A DNA stretch of 64,000 nt from UMGS1663 sp046964515 (GCA_046964515.1 JBKUYM010000006.1:1-64000); one strand, 5' to 3'. Positions 1-8,123 are shown, numbered from the stretch's first letter. The notes: a model not told the origin generated them from the letters alone. Translations and numbers: made by a program.

Positions 1-529
1 TCTTTTTATTATTCGACCCAGTTATCAATATTCCTTTTTCTTTCTCCCATTTTTCTTCTAATTTTATATAATTTTGAACGTTTTTAGTAATAACATTCAT
101 TGTCTTCACTTTTTCTAAAAAATATTCTATGATTTCTATTGTTTCCTTTTGATATTGATTCGTTAAAAAATATAAGTCCATTGTTTCTAAAGTCAACTCT
201 TTATCTCCCAGTTGCCTGATAATATACTGAAAAGTTTTTTCTAAACTATATTGATAAGCTTGTTTACTTTGTACACCTATTTGTCCATTTTCTTTTTGAT
301 ATACTTGTTTTAATACTTTTGATAACACACAGGTATTTTTATTGTCCTCTATTTTTTTGGTCATCTTTTTTTCCGGAAGTAAGTAGAGATACTTATCATC
401 CTCTATTTTTTTCACTTGGCTATAACCTATCCATTTTTTTATTTTTACAATCCATTTTTCAATCCATTTTGGAAGCTTTCTAGTTGGCAACATATCTTCT
501 GGTTGTATTTGTCTTATATAATTCCACAA
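1..529 (-). CDS. hypothetical protein, C-terminus cut by window edge
   Basis: An open frame runs without a stop from about 529 down to position 1. I place the start at TTG 527-529, because AGGTG (536-540) lies 6 nt upstream; an in-frame ATG at 491-493 is the alternative. The visible ~176 residues are Lys/Glu/Ile-rich, with an amphipathic N-terminus (...LPKWIEKWIVKIKKWIGY) and helical, possibly coiled-coil segments. I see no signal peptide, membrane span or known motif. It follows the GH18 gene on the same strand, and its ribosome binding site lies inside the inverted repeat that terminates that gene. I do not recognise the family. Confidence 0.5.
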   Translation of the reverse strand, partial: MWNYIRQIQPEDMLPTRKLPKWIEKWIVKIKKWIGYSQVKKIEDDKYLYLLPEKKMTKKIEDNKNTCVLSKVLKQVYQKENGQIGVQSKQAYQYSLEKTFQYIIRQLGDKELTLETMDLYFLTNQYQKETIEIIEYFLEKVKTMNVITKNVQNYIKLEEKWEKEKGILITGSNNKK

Positions 530-530
530 A

Positions 531-580
531 AAAATCACCTACTTTCGTATATTGTTTTACCATTATATGTAGGTGATTTT
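531..580 (-). terminator. rho-independent terminator of the GH18 gene
   Basis: Perfect 12-bp inverted repeat: AAAATCACCTAC at 531-542 and its complement at 569-580, with a 26-nt loop. On the minus strand the second arm runs into seven T. It begins 10 nt past the GH18 stop. The second arm also contains the AGGTG likely used by the next gene, so termination and start access may be coupled. Confidence 0.7.
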
Positions 581-589
581 GGTTTATGC

Positions 590-2278
590 TTAATTGATTT
601 CTAAGGCCTGTGCAATTACTTTCCAGATACTCTCTGCTTCTCTATCTTTTGTCCAATAAGCTGCACCCGCTAAGTCATATTTTTTTACTAAATCAAATTT
701 TGCTTTGATAGAATTTTCATCTTCTATCCACATTTTATAAGTGGCCCCTTCTTGCTCATATTCTACATAGTATTGTTTTAAATCTTCGTTCCATTTTTTT
801 TCTACATTTTCTGGAATAGTCGAATCTATGTTTTTCATAGAAACTACTTTACTAGTTATTTGTCCATTAGCCTCTTTCCATAAACGTGTATAAAATGGCA
901 TACCTATAATTAATTTTTCTTTGTCTACTTCTTCTTGCGTTCCTACAAATTTTTTAATATTCGCTTCTACCCAATTGGCACCAGCTGTTGTTCCTTCTTT
1001 TGGAGAAGTAGCTCCATTTTGGTCATACGCCATAAATACAACATAATCAGCTACTTGTCCAATCAGATTTCTATCATAGCATAACGACCAATCTTCACTG
1101 CCATCCGGTGCTGTCACATCTACGGATAAAACCTTTCCATATTCTCTTAATCTTGGTGCTAATTCTATTATAAATTGAGAAAACATTTCCTTGTCTTCCT
1201 GATAAATATTTTCGAAGTCAATATTGATACCATCAATCTCATAGTTTAATACTAAATTTACAATTTCATTAATTAGCTTTTCTCTTAATTTGTAATCTCT
1301 TAAAATTTCTGAAGTAGTTTCTTTCATAGAATTATTAGAAATCATTGGCCATACTTTATACCCTTGATTATGTGCCCACTGGATATAGGCTTTTCCTTTT
1401 TCTCCAATATTGGTTTCTAACTCTCCTTTTCCTAATTTTTTTACAACTGCAAAGGAAGGAGAAACCACATTAACACCTTCTATTTTACCAGTTCTAGTTG
1501 GAGCTGATACATATTCTGAATAGTAATCCCACACAAGACTTACTTTTCCCTCTATTTGTTTTTGTTCTTCCATTTCCTGTCTAATGGTTCGTATATTGGT
1601 AATGTCTTTTGTATAACCTAGAATACCATTTGCGGTTCTTACTTTCATCCAACCATTTTCTTGTTTTTCTATCGCAACCACACTATTTCCCTTCTCTACT
1701 TTATCCACTGTTTTTGCAAAAGTTGTGGGTAAATATTTAATAGCAGTATCTTTTGTGATTGTTGCCATCTCTTGTTTTCTATCTAAAGAATCTATCGTTA
1801 TTGTTTTAGTATCTTCTATATATTTTACTTCTATATTATATACTTTTTGCATTTCTGAAAATGGAAGATAAAAATTTCCATCTTTTTTTATAGCTTCTCC
1901 ATAAATATTCACTTTAGAACTATTAACATACATTTCTTTTTTTCCAATTTCTATACTTGCTAATTTGGTATCTGAACTAGTAATAATTTGTTCATAAGTA
2001 TTATCATAGAAAATATGCTTATCAAAAAAATTCGCAATATCTTTTGTAGAAAGATATACAATTCCATTTTCATTCACCCATGGTTCTAATTTCAAACTAG
2101 CAGTTACATCACTATTATTAATCACCACTTTTGTTTTTCCTTGTAGAAAATCTTTTTGATAATTTGGTGCTATCGTAAATACAATTCCTACGGCTATTAG
2201 AAATAGTATAATAACCATTATTTTAATGATTGCATTGCCTTTTTTATTTTTATTAGATTTACTTTGTTTTGATCTCAT
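590..2278 (-). CDS. GH18-family glycoside hydrolase with SH3 domain, membrane-anchored (spore/cell-wall type)
   Basis: 562 residues. A basic N-terminus precedes one membrane segment (about 15-36). Residues ~48-165 resemble a copper-amine-oxidase-N-like fold, ~170-230 a bacterial SH3 domain, and ~243-562 a GH18 TIM barrel. The catalytic signature is DGINIDFEN at 349-357, with Glu356 as the expected acid; MAYDQNG and the Trp-containing C-terminal region (AAYWTKD) also fit GH18. Family knowledge: such proteins (YaaH/YdhD-like) act on muramic or N-acetylglucosamine polymers in spore cortex or cell wall. Nearby spoVA genes fit a spore role, but the substrate is inferred. Single gene with its own terminator. 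Confidence 0.85.
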   Translation of the reverse strand: MRSKQSKSNKNKKGNAIIKIMVIILFLIAVGIVFTIAPNYQKDFLQGKTKVVINNSDVTASLKLEPWVNENGIVYLSTKDIANFFDKHIFYDNTYEQIITSSDTKLASIEIGKKEMYVNSSKVNIYGEAIKKDGNFYLPFSEMQKVYNIEVKYIEDTKTITIDSLDRKQEMATITKDTAIKYLPTTFAKTVDKVEKGNSVVAIEKQENGWMKVRTANGILGYTKDITNIRTIRQEMEEQKQIEGKVSLVWDYYSEYVSAPTRTGKIEGVNVVSPSFAVVKKLGKGELETNIGEKGKAYIQWAHNQGYKVWPMISNNSMKETTSEILRDYKLREKLINEIVNLVLNYEIDGINIDFENIYQEDKEMFSQFIIELAPRLREYGKVLSVDVTAPDGSEDWSLCYDRNLIGQVADYVVFMAYDQNGATSPKEGTTAGANWVEANIKKFVGTQEEVDKEKLIIGMPFYTRLWKEANGQITSKVVSMKNIDSTIPENVEKKWNEDLKQYYVEYEQEGATYKMWIEDENSIKAKFDLVKKYDLAGAAYWTKDREAESIWKVIAQALEIN

Positions 2279-2469
2279 TTTTTGCTCCCTCTATATTTTA
2301 TTTATCCTTCATTGTTTGTTTTTTATTACTATACCATACATTACTTTTTTCGAAAAGTCGTTTTTTAAAATTTTCATAAAAAGTTCATTTCCTTTTTGAT
2401 ACCTCTTAAAAATTTATTACGCTTTTGGTATAAATTTAGTAATTTAGGAAATTATATAAATAGAAAAAA

Positions 2470-2525
2470 TTGGTTTATAGGTACTGCCAAAATGAAAAAC
2501 CTAAATATATAAATAACAAGGACGG
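2470..2525 (+). promoter_or_regulatory. leader motif copy 1, upstream of dodecin
   Basis: Contains GTTTATAGGTA, then TAGGT (2478-2482) able to pair with ACCTA (2499-2503), then AAGGACGG (2518-2525) as the ribosome binding site. The same ordered blocks recur before spoVAC (2754-2818). It may be a small structured leader or a shared sporulation promoter region; the sequence alone does not decide. Confidence 0.4.
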
Positions 2526-2531
2526 ATGAAT

Positions 2532-2738
2532 ATGGAAAAACACATAATGGTAACAGGATCTTCTACAGTATCTTGGAAAGATGCTATTTTACAAACAGTT
2601 GCAGAAGCTTCTAAAACAATTGATTATTTAACACAAGTAAGGATTGTAGAACAAAGAGCTAAAATTAGTGGCAAAAAAATCACAGAATACTTTGTAGATT
2701 TAGATTTAAGTTTTGTTATCGACCGTGACAGAGATTAA
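2532..2738 (+). CDS. dodecin family flavin-binding protein
   Basis: 68 residues from ATG 2532, chosen because AAGGACGG (2518-2525) is 6 nt upstream; the earlier ATG at 2526 touches the ribosome binding site. Length and pattern fit dodecin: G-S-S-x-x-S-W-K-D-A near the N-terminus (the family's flavin-stacking Trp), a helix with TVAEASKTI, then V-x-E-Q-R-A-x-I and a final strand ending FVIDRDRD. Dodecins form hollow dodecamers that store flavins. It lies 90 bp before spoVAC on the same strand and shares a leader motif with it, so co-regulation in sporulation is possible but unproven. Confidence 0.85.
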   Translation: MEKHIMVTGSSTVSWKDAILQTVAEASKTIDYLTQVRIVEQRAKISGKKITEYFVDLDLSFVIDRDRD

Positions 2739-2753
2739 TTGACTCTTATTTTG

Positions 2754-2818
2754 TTAGTTTATAGGTATCTACCGCATGTTTTTTATACAAAAAACCTAAA
2801 TTTTTATGAAAGGACGGA
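2754..2818 (+). promoter_or_regulatory. leader motif copy 2, upstream of the spoVA operon
   Basis: Repeats the dodecin leader blocks: GTTTATAGGTA, TAGGT (2762-2766), ACCTA (2794-2798) and AAAGGACGG (2809-2817). The TAGGT/ACCTA pair is kept although the loop differs in length (27 versus 16 nt), which favours a conserved pairing or two-part binding site over chance. Confidence 0.4.
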
Positions 2819-2827
2819 AATTATTAT

Positions 2828-3277
2828 ATGACAAATCCTATAGAAACTCCCCAACAATACAGTGATTATGTGGATAAAAAATCTCCTAATTCTCCTATTC
2901 TAAAAAATTGCTTTAATGCTTTTTGGGTAGGTGGACTTATCTGTAGTATTGGACAAATTATTTTTGATTTTTGTAAATACCAAGGAATGGAAGTTGCTTC
3001 TGCTAATACTGTCGTTTCTATTGTTTTAATTGGTATTGCTGCCTTTTTAACAGGACTAAATATTTTTAATAAAATTGGAAAATTTGCCGGTGCAGGTTCT
3101 TTAGTTCCTATCACTGGATTTGCTAACTCTATTGTTTCCCCTGCTATTGAATACAAATCTGAAGGTTATGTAATGGGTGTTGGTGGAAAAATGTTTACAG
3201 TGGCAGGACCTGTTTTAGTATTTGGTATTTCTGCTTCTGTTTTAATAGGTATTATTGCTACCTTCTTTATTCATTAG
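2828..3277 (+). CDS. spoVAC: stage V sporulation protein AC
   Basis: 149 residues, the usual SpoVAC length, with four hydrophobic segments and the family stretch G-x-G-S-L-V-P-I-T-G-F-A-N-S. SpoVAC is a mechanosensitive-channel-like subunit of the SpoVA complex in the spore inner membrane, which moves dipicolinic acid into the forespore and out at germination. AAAGGACGG sits 10 nt before the ATG. It opens the conserved spoVAC-spoVAD-spoVAE operon; in the family, transcription is forespore-specific (sigma-G). Confidence 0.95.
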   Translation: MTNPIETPQQYSDYVDKKSPNSPILKNCFNAFWVGGLICSIGQIIFDFCKYQGMEVASANTVVSIVLIGIAAFLTGLNIFNKIGKFAGAGSLVPITGFANSIVSPAIEYKSEGYVMGVGGKMFTVAGPVLVFGISASVLIGIIATFFIH

Positions 3278-3312
3278 AATAGGACAATTATAATTAGAGA
3301 AAGGAAATAATT

Positions 3313-4320
3313 ATGAAAAAAATAGGTAAACAAACAATCTGCTTTGACACCAAACCCGTTATCATTCAAACAGCTTCTATTGTTGGTCCTAAAGAATCAA
3401 AAGGACCTATGGCTAGTTATTTTGACCAATGTTTAGATGATGAATTTTGGGGCGAAAAAACTTGGGAAAAAGCAGAAAGTAAAATTATAAAAGAAACGGT
3501 CCATACCGTTATTGCTAAATCAGGTATTGCCTCTAGTGATATAGACTTTTGTTTTGCAGGTGATTTATTAAATCAATGTATTTCTTCTAGTTTTGGGTTA
3601 CGAGATTCCAATGTTCCTTTTTTTGGTATCTTTGGTGCTTGTTCTACCTTTGTGGAAAGCATGTGTTTAGGTTCTACATTTATTGATGGAGGTGCTGCCT
3701 CTAATGTGCTTTGTGCTACTTCTAGTCATTTTTGTAGTGCAGAAAAACAATTTCGCTTTCCTTTAGAATTAGGAAATCAAAGACCCCCTACTTCTCAATG
3801 GACCGTAACTGGTGCAGGTGCTGCCATTTTATCATCTAGTGGACAAGGTCCTAAAATTACACATATGACTCCTGGAAAAATAGTGGATATGGGTATTAAA
3901 GATGCTAATAATATGGGTGCTGCCATGGCACCAGCTGCTTTTGATACTTTAATGACACATTTCGAAGATACTGGTAGAAAACCAAGTTATTATGATGCTA
4001 TTATTACTGGTGACTTGGGATATATTGGTAAAGATATTTTAGAAGATTTATGTAAGACAAAAGGCTATACGATTAATAGTCATTATGACGATTGTGGTGT
4101 ACTTATGTTTGATAAATTAAATCAAGATACGCATTCTGGTGGTAGTGGTTGTGCTTGTATCGGCACTATCTTCTCTGGTTATTTCTATCGTCAGTTACAA
4201 GAAAAGAAATTAAATAAAATTTTATTAATAGCAACAGGCGCTCTTATGAACTCTACTAGTTCACAACAAGGAGAAAGTATTCCTGGTATCGCTCATGCGA
4301 TTGCTATTGAAAATGAATAA
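3313..4320 (+). CDS. spoVAD: stage V sporulation protein AD
   Basis: 335 residues, full length, with a thiolase/ketosynthase-like fold: FGACSTF at the normal nucleophile position, then GAGAAILSS, and a C-terminal Gly-rich segment (HSGGSGCACIG). SpoVAD is a peripheral DPA-binding subunit of the SpoVA channel. AGAAAGGA lies just before the ATG; it is 35 bp after spoVAC and followed closely by spoVAE. Confidence 0.96.
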   Translation: MKKIGKQTICFDTKPVIIQTASIVGPKESKGPMASYFDQCLDDEFWGEKTWEKAESKIIKETVHTVIAKSGIASSDIDFCFAGDLLNQCISSSFGLRDSNVPFFGIFGACSTFVESMCLGSTFIDGGAASNVLCATSSHFCSAEKQFRFPLELGNQRPPTSQWTVTGAGAAILSSSGQGPKITHMTPGKIVDMGIKDANNMGAAMAPAAFDTLMTHFEDTGRKPSYYDAIITGDLGYIGKDILEDLCKTKGYTINSHYDDCGVLMFDKLNQDTHSGGSGCACIGTIFSGYFYRQLQEKKLNKILLIATGALMNSTSSQQGESIPGIAHAIAIENE

Positions 4321-4364
4321 GCTTGCCAAAATATAATATTCTTTTGGCAGAAAGGATTATAGCT

Positions 4365-4751
4365 ATGGAATTTTTACAAAGTATAGATTGGATGCAATTA
4401 TTACGCTGCTTTTTAGTGGGAGGTGCTATTTGTATTATCGGTCAAATTTTAATAGATAAGACCAAATTAACCCCTGCTAGAATCTTAGTAGTATTTGTTA
4501 CTACAGGGGCCATATTAGGAGGTCTTGGTATTTATAAGTATCTCATTGACTTTGCAGGATGTGGTGCTACTGTTCCTCTTACTGGCTTTGGTGCCAATTT
4601 AGCAAAAGGTGCTATAGAAGAAGTACAAAACAGTGGATTTCTTGGTGCTTTTATTGGAGGCGTTAAAGCTTCTGCTGGTGGTATTGCTGCTGCTATTTTC
4701 TTTGGTTACCTTGCTTCTTTAATTAGTAAACCTAAAATGAAGAAACAGTAA
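4365..4751 (+). CDS. spoVAE: stage V sporulation protein AE
   Basis: 128 residues from ATG 4365, chosen for GAAAGGA about 8 nt upstream; a longer TTG start (4323) has no ribosome binding site. Four hydrophobic segments with the signature GCGATVPLTGFGANLA, shared with SpoVAC. Third SpoVA membrane subunit in DPA transport. Last gene of the operon, followed by a strong terminator. Confidence 0.95.
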   Translation: MEFLQSIDWMQLLRCFLVGGAICIIGQILIDKTKLTPARILVVFVTTGAILGGLGIYKYLIDFAGCGATVPLTGFGANLAKGAIEEVQNSGFLGAFIGGVKASAGGIAAAIFFGYLASLISKPKMKKQ

Positions 4752-4766
4752 CCATTCTTATATAAA

Positions 4767-4816
4767 AATAAAAAGAACACATCCTTCTTTTCTCATGTTT
4801 TTGTGTTCTTTTTATT
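4767..4816 (+). terminator. bidirectional terminator between spoVAE and the nucleotidase gene
   Basis: Perfect 15-bp arms 4767-4781 and 4802-4816 (AATAAAAAGAACACA and complement), 20-nt loop, T-rich on the plus strand and on the minus strand. Serves the convergent genes on both sides. Confidence 0.85.
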
Positions 4817-4821
4817 TTTTT

Positions 4822-5412
4822 CTATGATTTCTTTTCTATCGTTTCTATTGTTTTTAAAATATCATACCAACTATAAACTCTTGTAATATTTCTTTTTTCT
4901 ATATTATGATTGTATTGACAATCATAACATAAGACCATTATTTCTTCTTGTAATTGTTCTATATTCATTGGATCATCTTCTACCATTATTTGAATGCCTT
5001 TTTCTACACAATCTGTTAGTTTTTTTCCTCTTTTAGTATATAGGATGTCATCATAATGAATATTTTGCGTCTCTAACCATTTTTCCGTCAATAGTTTCAT
5101 CTTTCCATAGAATTCTTTTGGCAATCCCTGTTCATTTCTGGCAGTTACAATATAAATTTCATGTTTTTCTTTTAATTTTTGAATTACTTCAGCTGCAAAT
5201 TGCCTTGCAGGATACCTTGTAACATATTCTACCAAATATGTATTCCAAAATTGTTCACTTATTTCTTCATCCCATCCAAAAATAGCCTCTTCCATCTGAT
5301 TTGGTTTTATAACCATAGGTAATTGTCTTTCTTTACAAAATTTTGTACCATAATCATACATAAATTTATCTTCATCTGTTAAGACGCCATCTATATCAAT
5401 CCCTATTTTCAT
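4822..5412 (-). CDS. HAD-superfamily 5'(3')-deoxyribonucleotidase-like (NT5C type)
   Basis: 196 residues. Motif I at the N-terminus is DIDGVL (residues 5-10), with the nucleophile and acid Asp pair. Motif II is IVTARNE, and a late acidic motif (VEDDP) fits HAD motif IV. This class dephosphorylates nucleoside monophosphates in the cytosol; the true substrate is not readable here. AAAGGAG precedes the ATG. Sits downstream of rplT but is separated from it by a terminator. Confidence 0.75.
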   Translation of the reverse strand: MKIGIDIDGVLTDEDKFMYDYGTKFCKERQLPMVIKPNQMEEAIFGWDEEISEQFWNTYLVEYVTRYPARQFAAEVIQKLKEKHEIYIVTARNEQGLPKEFYGKMKLLTEKWLETQNIHYDDILYTKRGKKLTDCVEKGIQIMVEDDPMNIEQLQEEIMVLCYDCQYNHNIEKRNITRVYSWYDILKTIETIEKKS

Positions 5413-5436
5413 ATTTTTTCTCCTTTAACAATAAAA

Positions 5437-5464
5437 AATCAATTGCATTATATTACAATTGATT
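5437..5464 (-). terminator. terminator after rplT
   Basis: AATCAATTG (5437-5445) pairs with CAATTGATT (5456-5464) over a 10-nt loop, T-rich tail on the minus strand. Closes the infC-rpmI-rplT operon. Confidence 0.75.
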
Positions 5465-5486
5465 TTATTTGTCTATTCTTTTTTAA

Positions 5487-5837
5487 TTATGCTTTTTTTG
5501 CTATTTCTGCTATTTGTGCAAATGCTTTTTCATCATTTACAGCTAATTCTGCAAGCATTTTTCTATTGATAACGATATTTGCTTTCTTTAATCCAGCGAT
5601 TAGTTTACTATAAGTAGTTCCATTGATTCTTGCTGCTGCATTAATTCTTGCAATCCATAATTTTCTAAAGTTACTTTTCTTATCTTTTCTTCCTACATAG
5701 GCATAAGCACCTGATTTCATAACGGCTTGTTTTGCCATTCTAAATCTATAATGTTTTGCTCCATAGTATCCTTTTGCTCTTTTTAATATTTTTTTATGTT
5801 TTTTACGTGTAATTCTTGCTGTTTTTACTCTTGCCAT
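5487..5837 (-). CDS. rplT: 50S ribosomal protein L20
   Basis: 116 residues, full length. N-terminus MARVK...ITRKKHKKILK and the ARINAAAR region are characteristic. L20 binds 23S rRNA early in 50S assembly and in Firmicutes also represses its own operon through the infC leader. AAGGAAGGTG is 8 nt before ATG. Third gene of the operon. Confidence 0.98.
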   Translation of the reverse strand: MARVKTARITRKKHKKILKRAKGYYGAKHYRFRMAKQAVMKSGAYAYVGRKDKKSNFRKLWIARINAAARINGTTYSKLIAGLKKANIVINRKMLAELAVNDEKAFAQIAEIAKKA

Positions 5838-5870
5838 GATTCTTCACCTTCCTTATTTCTTTCTCTATTT

Positions 5871-6074
5871 TTAGTTGCCATATGGTAACATTTTTTTGAT
5901 AGCTGCTTCACAAGTTTTATCTGCATAAGCATCTTGTACTTTTCCTCTTGCTTTAGCTCTTGGTGTTTTATTTGCTAATAGATGTCTTCTATTAGATTTT
6001 GTTCTTTTTACCTTTCCGGTTGCTGTATAAGAATATCTTTTCTTAGCAGCTTTATTTGTTTTTAACTTTGGCAT
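5871..6074 (-). CDS. rpmI: 50S ribosomal protein L35
   Basis: 67 residues, full length, MPKLKTNKAAKKR start and typical Arg/Lys-rich core. AGGAGG precedes ATG. Lies between infC and rplT with short gaps, the canonical order. Confidence 0.98.
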   Translation of the reverse strand: MPKLKTNKAAKKRYSYTATGKVKRTKSNRRHLLANKTPRAKARGKVQDAYADKTCEAAIKKMLPYGN

Positions 6075-6129
6075 AATAAGTTCCTCCTCTTTTTTTATTT
6101 TGTATATTGTTTACTAGCTTTTGGTTTAC

Positions 6130-6645
6130 TTATTTTTCAACTTTTTTAGCTAATATAATAAACATATTTTTACCTTCTAACACAGGTCGTTTTTCAGGTA
6201 CAGCTATATCTGCTAATTCTTCTATAAAATGATTTAACTCTTGTTCTCCCAATTTTACATAGTTTAACTCTCTACCTCTAAAACGAACGGTTATTTTTAC
6301 TTTATTTCCCTCTTCAATAAATTTTCTTGCGTTTTTTGCTTTAAAAGAAAAGTCATGTTCTTCTATGTTTGGTGTAATTCTGATTTCTTTTAATTCGAAT
6401 GTTTTTTGCTTTTTCTTTGCTTCTTTTTCTCTTTTTGCTTGTTCAAATTTATATTTCCCATAGTTCATTAATTTACAAACTGGTACTTCTGCATTTGGAG
6501 CTACTAATACTAAATCCAATTTCTTTTCAAAAGCAATTTCTAAAGCTTCATTTAAGGTAATTGGTCCAATTTTATTGCCATCATTGTCAATAATTTGTAC
6601 TTTACTAGCTCTAATTTGTTCATTAATCGGTAAATCCTGTTTTAT
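6130..6645 (-). CDS. infC: translation initiation factor IF-3, probable ATA start
   Basis: 171 residues if read from ATA 6643-6645. GGAGGTG (6652-6658) lies exactly 6 nt upstream of that ATA, and the product (MKQDLPINEQIRAS...) lines up with IF-3 N-termini. No ATG is available; a TTG at 6660 overlaps the ribosome binding site, and an ATT (6625-6627) lies too far away. IF-3 discriminates against non-canonical start codons, and infC using AUU or similar for autoregulation is established in other bacteria. Both IF-3 domains are present (PNAEVPVCKLMNYGKYKFE; VRFRGRE). First gene of the infC-rpmI-rplT operon. Confidence 0.93.
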   Translation of the reverse strand: MKQDLPINEQIRASKVQIIDNDGNKIGPITLNEALEIAFEKKLDLVLVAPNAEVPVCKLMNYGKYKFEQAKREKEAKKKQKTFELKEIRITPNIEEHDFSFKAKNARKFIEEGNKVKITVRFRGRELNYVKLGEQELNHFIEELADIAVPEKRPVLEGKNMFIILAKKVEK

Positions 6646-6673
6646 AAAAAACACCTCCAAAATTTTTTTACAT

Positions 6674-6703
6674 AAAAAAAGATTGATTTAAAACACATCA
6701 ATC
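6674..6703 (-). terminator. attenuator-type terminator in the infC leader
   Basis: On the minus strand GATTGAT (6697-6703) pairs with ATCAATC (6681-6687) over 9 nt, followed by seven T, 16 nt before the infC ribosome binding site. A complete terminator between promoter and gene implies conditional read-through, as in L20-regulated leaders. Confidence 0.75.
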
Positions 6704-6818
6704 CACTCACCCATACACCTATTTTTAGTCTTTAAACTGTTCTATAAAATAGTATATTTGTAACCTTTTTCTTTACGATCAGGTGAGAAGTGAATAGCTT
6801 CTTCTTTTTCTAACAGTC
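6704..6818 (-). ncRNA. infC-rpmI-rplT 5' leader, L20-leader-like
   Basis: About 115 nt of leader between the minus-strand promoter and the terminator above, rich in possible pairings (for example GAAGCTATTCACTTCTC). Position, length and the downstream terminator fit the Firmicutes L20 autoregulatory leader. Assigned by context; I could not fold it or compare it with a covariance model. Confidence 0.5.
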
Positions 6819-6850
6819 ATTATAATACCTTATTTTTTAGGAAATGTCAA
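6819..6850 (-). promoter_or_regulatory. infC operon promoter
   Basis: TTGACA (6845-6850), then either TATTAT (6822-6827) at 17 nt or TATAAT (6819-6824) at 20 nt, on the minus strand. Confidence 0.65.
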
Positions 6851-6879
6851 CAGCTTTTACAAATATTTTATGTTTTTTC

Positions 6880-6908
6880 TTGACTTTTCTATATTTATGT
6901 ATTAGAAT
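6880..6908 (+). promoter_or_regulatory. rplM-rpsI promoter
   Basis: TTGACT (6880-6885), 17 nt, TAGAAT (6903-6908). About 150 nt of leader follow, containing a hairpin around 6912-6939 (AATTG/CAATT), compatible with an L13-type autoregulatory leader. The two ribosomal promoters diverge from about 6865. Confidence 0.65.
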
Positions 6909-7062
6909 AGTAGAGCAATTGGAAGGTTTTTATCTTTCAATTCTTACTTATGTTGATATGATCTTAGTTTAAAACTTCTCCCCGGTAGTTATTCTCTAAG
7001 ACTTCATATATATAACATCTTATTTAAAAGAATATAAAAATGAATGGAGGGTATTTTTTACC

Positions 7063-7497
7063 ATGAATAATACGACACATAGCGTAAAGAAAAGTGAAAT
7101 CGAAAGAAAATGGTATGTATTAGATGCTGCAGGTAAGCCTTTAGGTAGAGTTGCAACAGAAGCTGCCAAATTATTAAGAGGAAAACATAAACCAACTTAT
7201 ACACCAAATATGGATGTTGGTGATCATGTTATTATCATCAACTGTAAAGATGCTGTTTTAACAGGAAGAAAATTAGATCAAAAAGTTTATAGACGTCATT
7301 CTGGATACATTGGTGGTATGAAAGAAACTTCTGCACGAGTTATGATGGATAATAAACCAGAACAAGCTATGATGCTTGCTGTAAAAGGAATGCTTCCACA
7401 TAATAGCTTAGGAAGACAAATGGTTAAAAAATTAAGAGTTTATGCTGGTAGCGAACATGAAAATATTGCACAAAAACCAGAAACTTGGAACTTTTAG
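7063..7497 (+). CDS. rplM: 50S ribosomal protein L13
   Basis: 144 residues, full length, with WYVLDAAGKPLGRVA near the N-terminus and HNSLGRQMVKKLRVY near the end. GGAGGG (7046-7051) precedes ATG. L13 binds 23S rRNA early in assembly. Forms the conserved rplM-rpsI pair, 16 bp apart. Confidence 0.98.
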   Translation: MNNTTHSVKKSEIERKWYVLDAAGKPLGRVATEAAKLLRGKHKPTYTPNMDVGDHVIIINCKDAVLTGRKLDQKVYRRHSGYIGGMKETSARVMMDNKPEQAMMLAVKGMLPHNSLGRQMVKKLRVYAGSEHENIAQKPETWNF

Positions 7498-7513
7498 AAG
7501 GAGGATATAAAAA

Positions 7514-7921
7514 ATGGCTAAGGCAAAATCAGAGAAAATCGTTTTCTATGGTACTGGAAGAAGAAAAAAATCTATCTCTAGAGTTAGATTAGTAGAAGGT
7601 ACTGGCGTTATTACTATCAATGGAAAAAATATAGATGAATATTTTGGAACAGAAACTTTAAAAGTTATCGTAAGACAACCTTTAACAGCTACTAATACAG
7701 CTACTAAATATGATGTACTTTGTACGGTAGTAGGTGGCGGATTTACAGGTCAAGCTGGAGCAATCCGTCATGGAATTGCTAGAGCTTTAAATGAAGCAAA
7801 TTCTGAGTATAGACCAATTTTAAAATCTAATGGATATTTAACAAGAGATCCTCGTATGAAGGAAAGAAAGAAATATGGTCTTAAGAAAGCTAGAAAAGCA
7901 CCACAATTCAGTAAAAGATAG
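7514..7921 (+). CDS. rpsI: 30S ribosomal protein S9
   Basis: 135 residues, with YGTGRRKKSISRVR at the N-terminus and the typical basic C-terminus KKARKAPQFSKR that reaches the ribosomal P site. AGGAGG lies upstream. Second gene of the rplM operon. Confidence 0.98.
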   Translation: MAKAKSEKIVFYGTGRRKKSISRVRLVEGTGVITINGKNIDEYFGTETLKVIVRQPLTATNTATKYDVLCTVVGGGFTGQAGAIRHGIARALNEANSEYRPILKSNGYLTRDPRMKERKKYGLKKARKAPQFSKR

Positions 7922-7944
7922 GAAGCTTTTTATAGAAAAGTTAC

Positions 7945-7979
7945 AAACCTTAGTAGTAGCAATACTTCTAAGGTTTTTT
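7945..7979 (+). terminator. rplM-rpsI terminator
   Basis: AAACCTTAG (7945-7953) pairs with CTAAGGTTT (7968-7976), continuing into T. Confidence 0.8.
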
Positions 7980-8123
7980 ATTGATGATTGGTACATTTAT
8001 TTCTAGATAGCTATAAGTATTGATATATAAGCATTTTTCATTTTCAGTTTGTTCGCTTATTTTTTTATAATAGACACTTTTTTTATTAATAAATGATATC
8101 CGTTGGTATAACTATATTTAAAA

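Noticed and set aside
2470..2818. preQ1 or guanidine riboswitch for the repeated leader
   Set aside because: The A-rich tail and GGACGG are only loosely similar; core aptamer pairings could not be found.
2866..3156. ORF antisense to spoVAC and similar opposite-strand frames across the window
   Set aside because: They lie wholly within well-recognised genes and have no ribosome binding site or family features.
7980..8110. Possible minus-strand coding tail with a CGG
   Set aside because: The open frame overlaps the rpsI terminator, has no start, and no recognisable family; too weak to count for or against the CGG rule.
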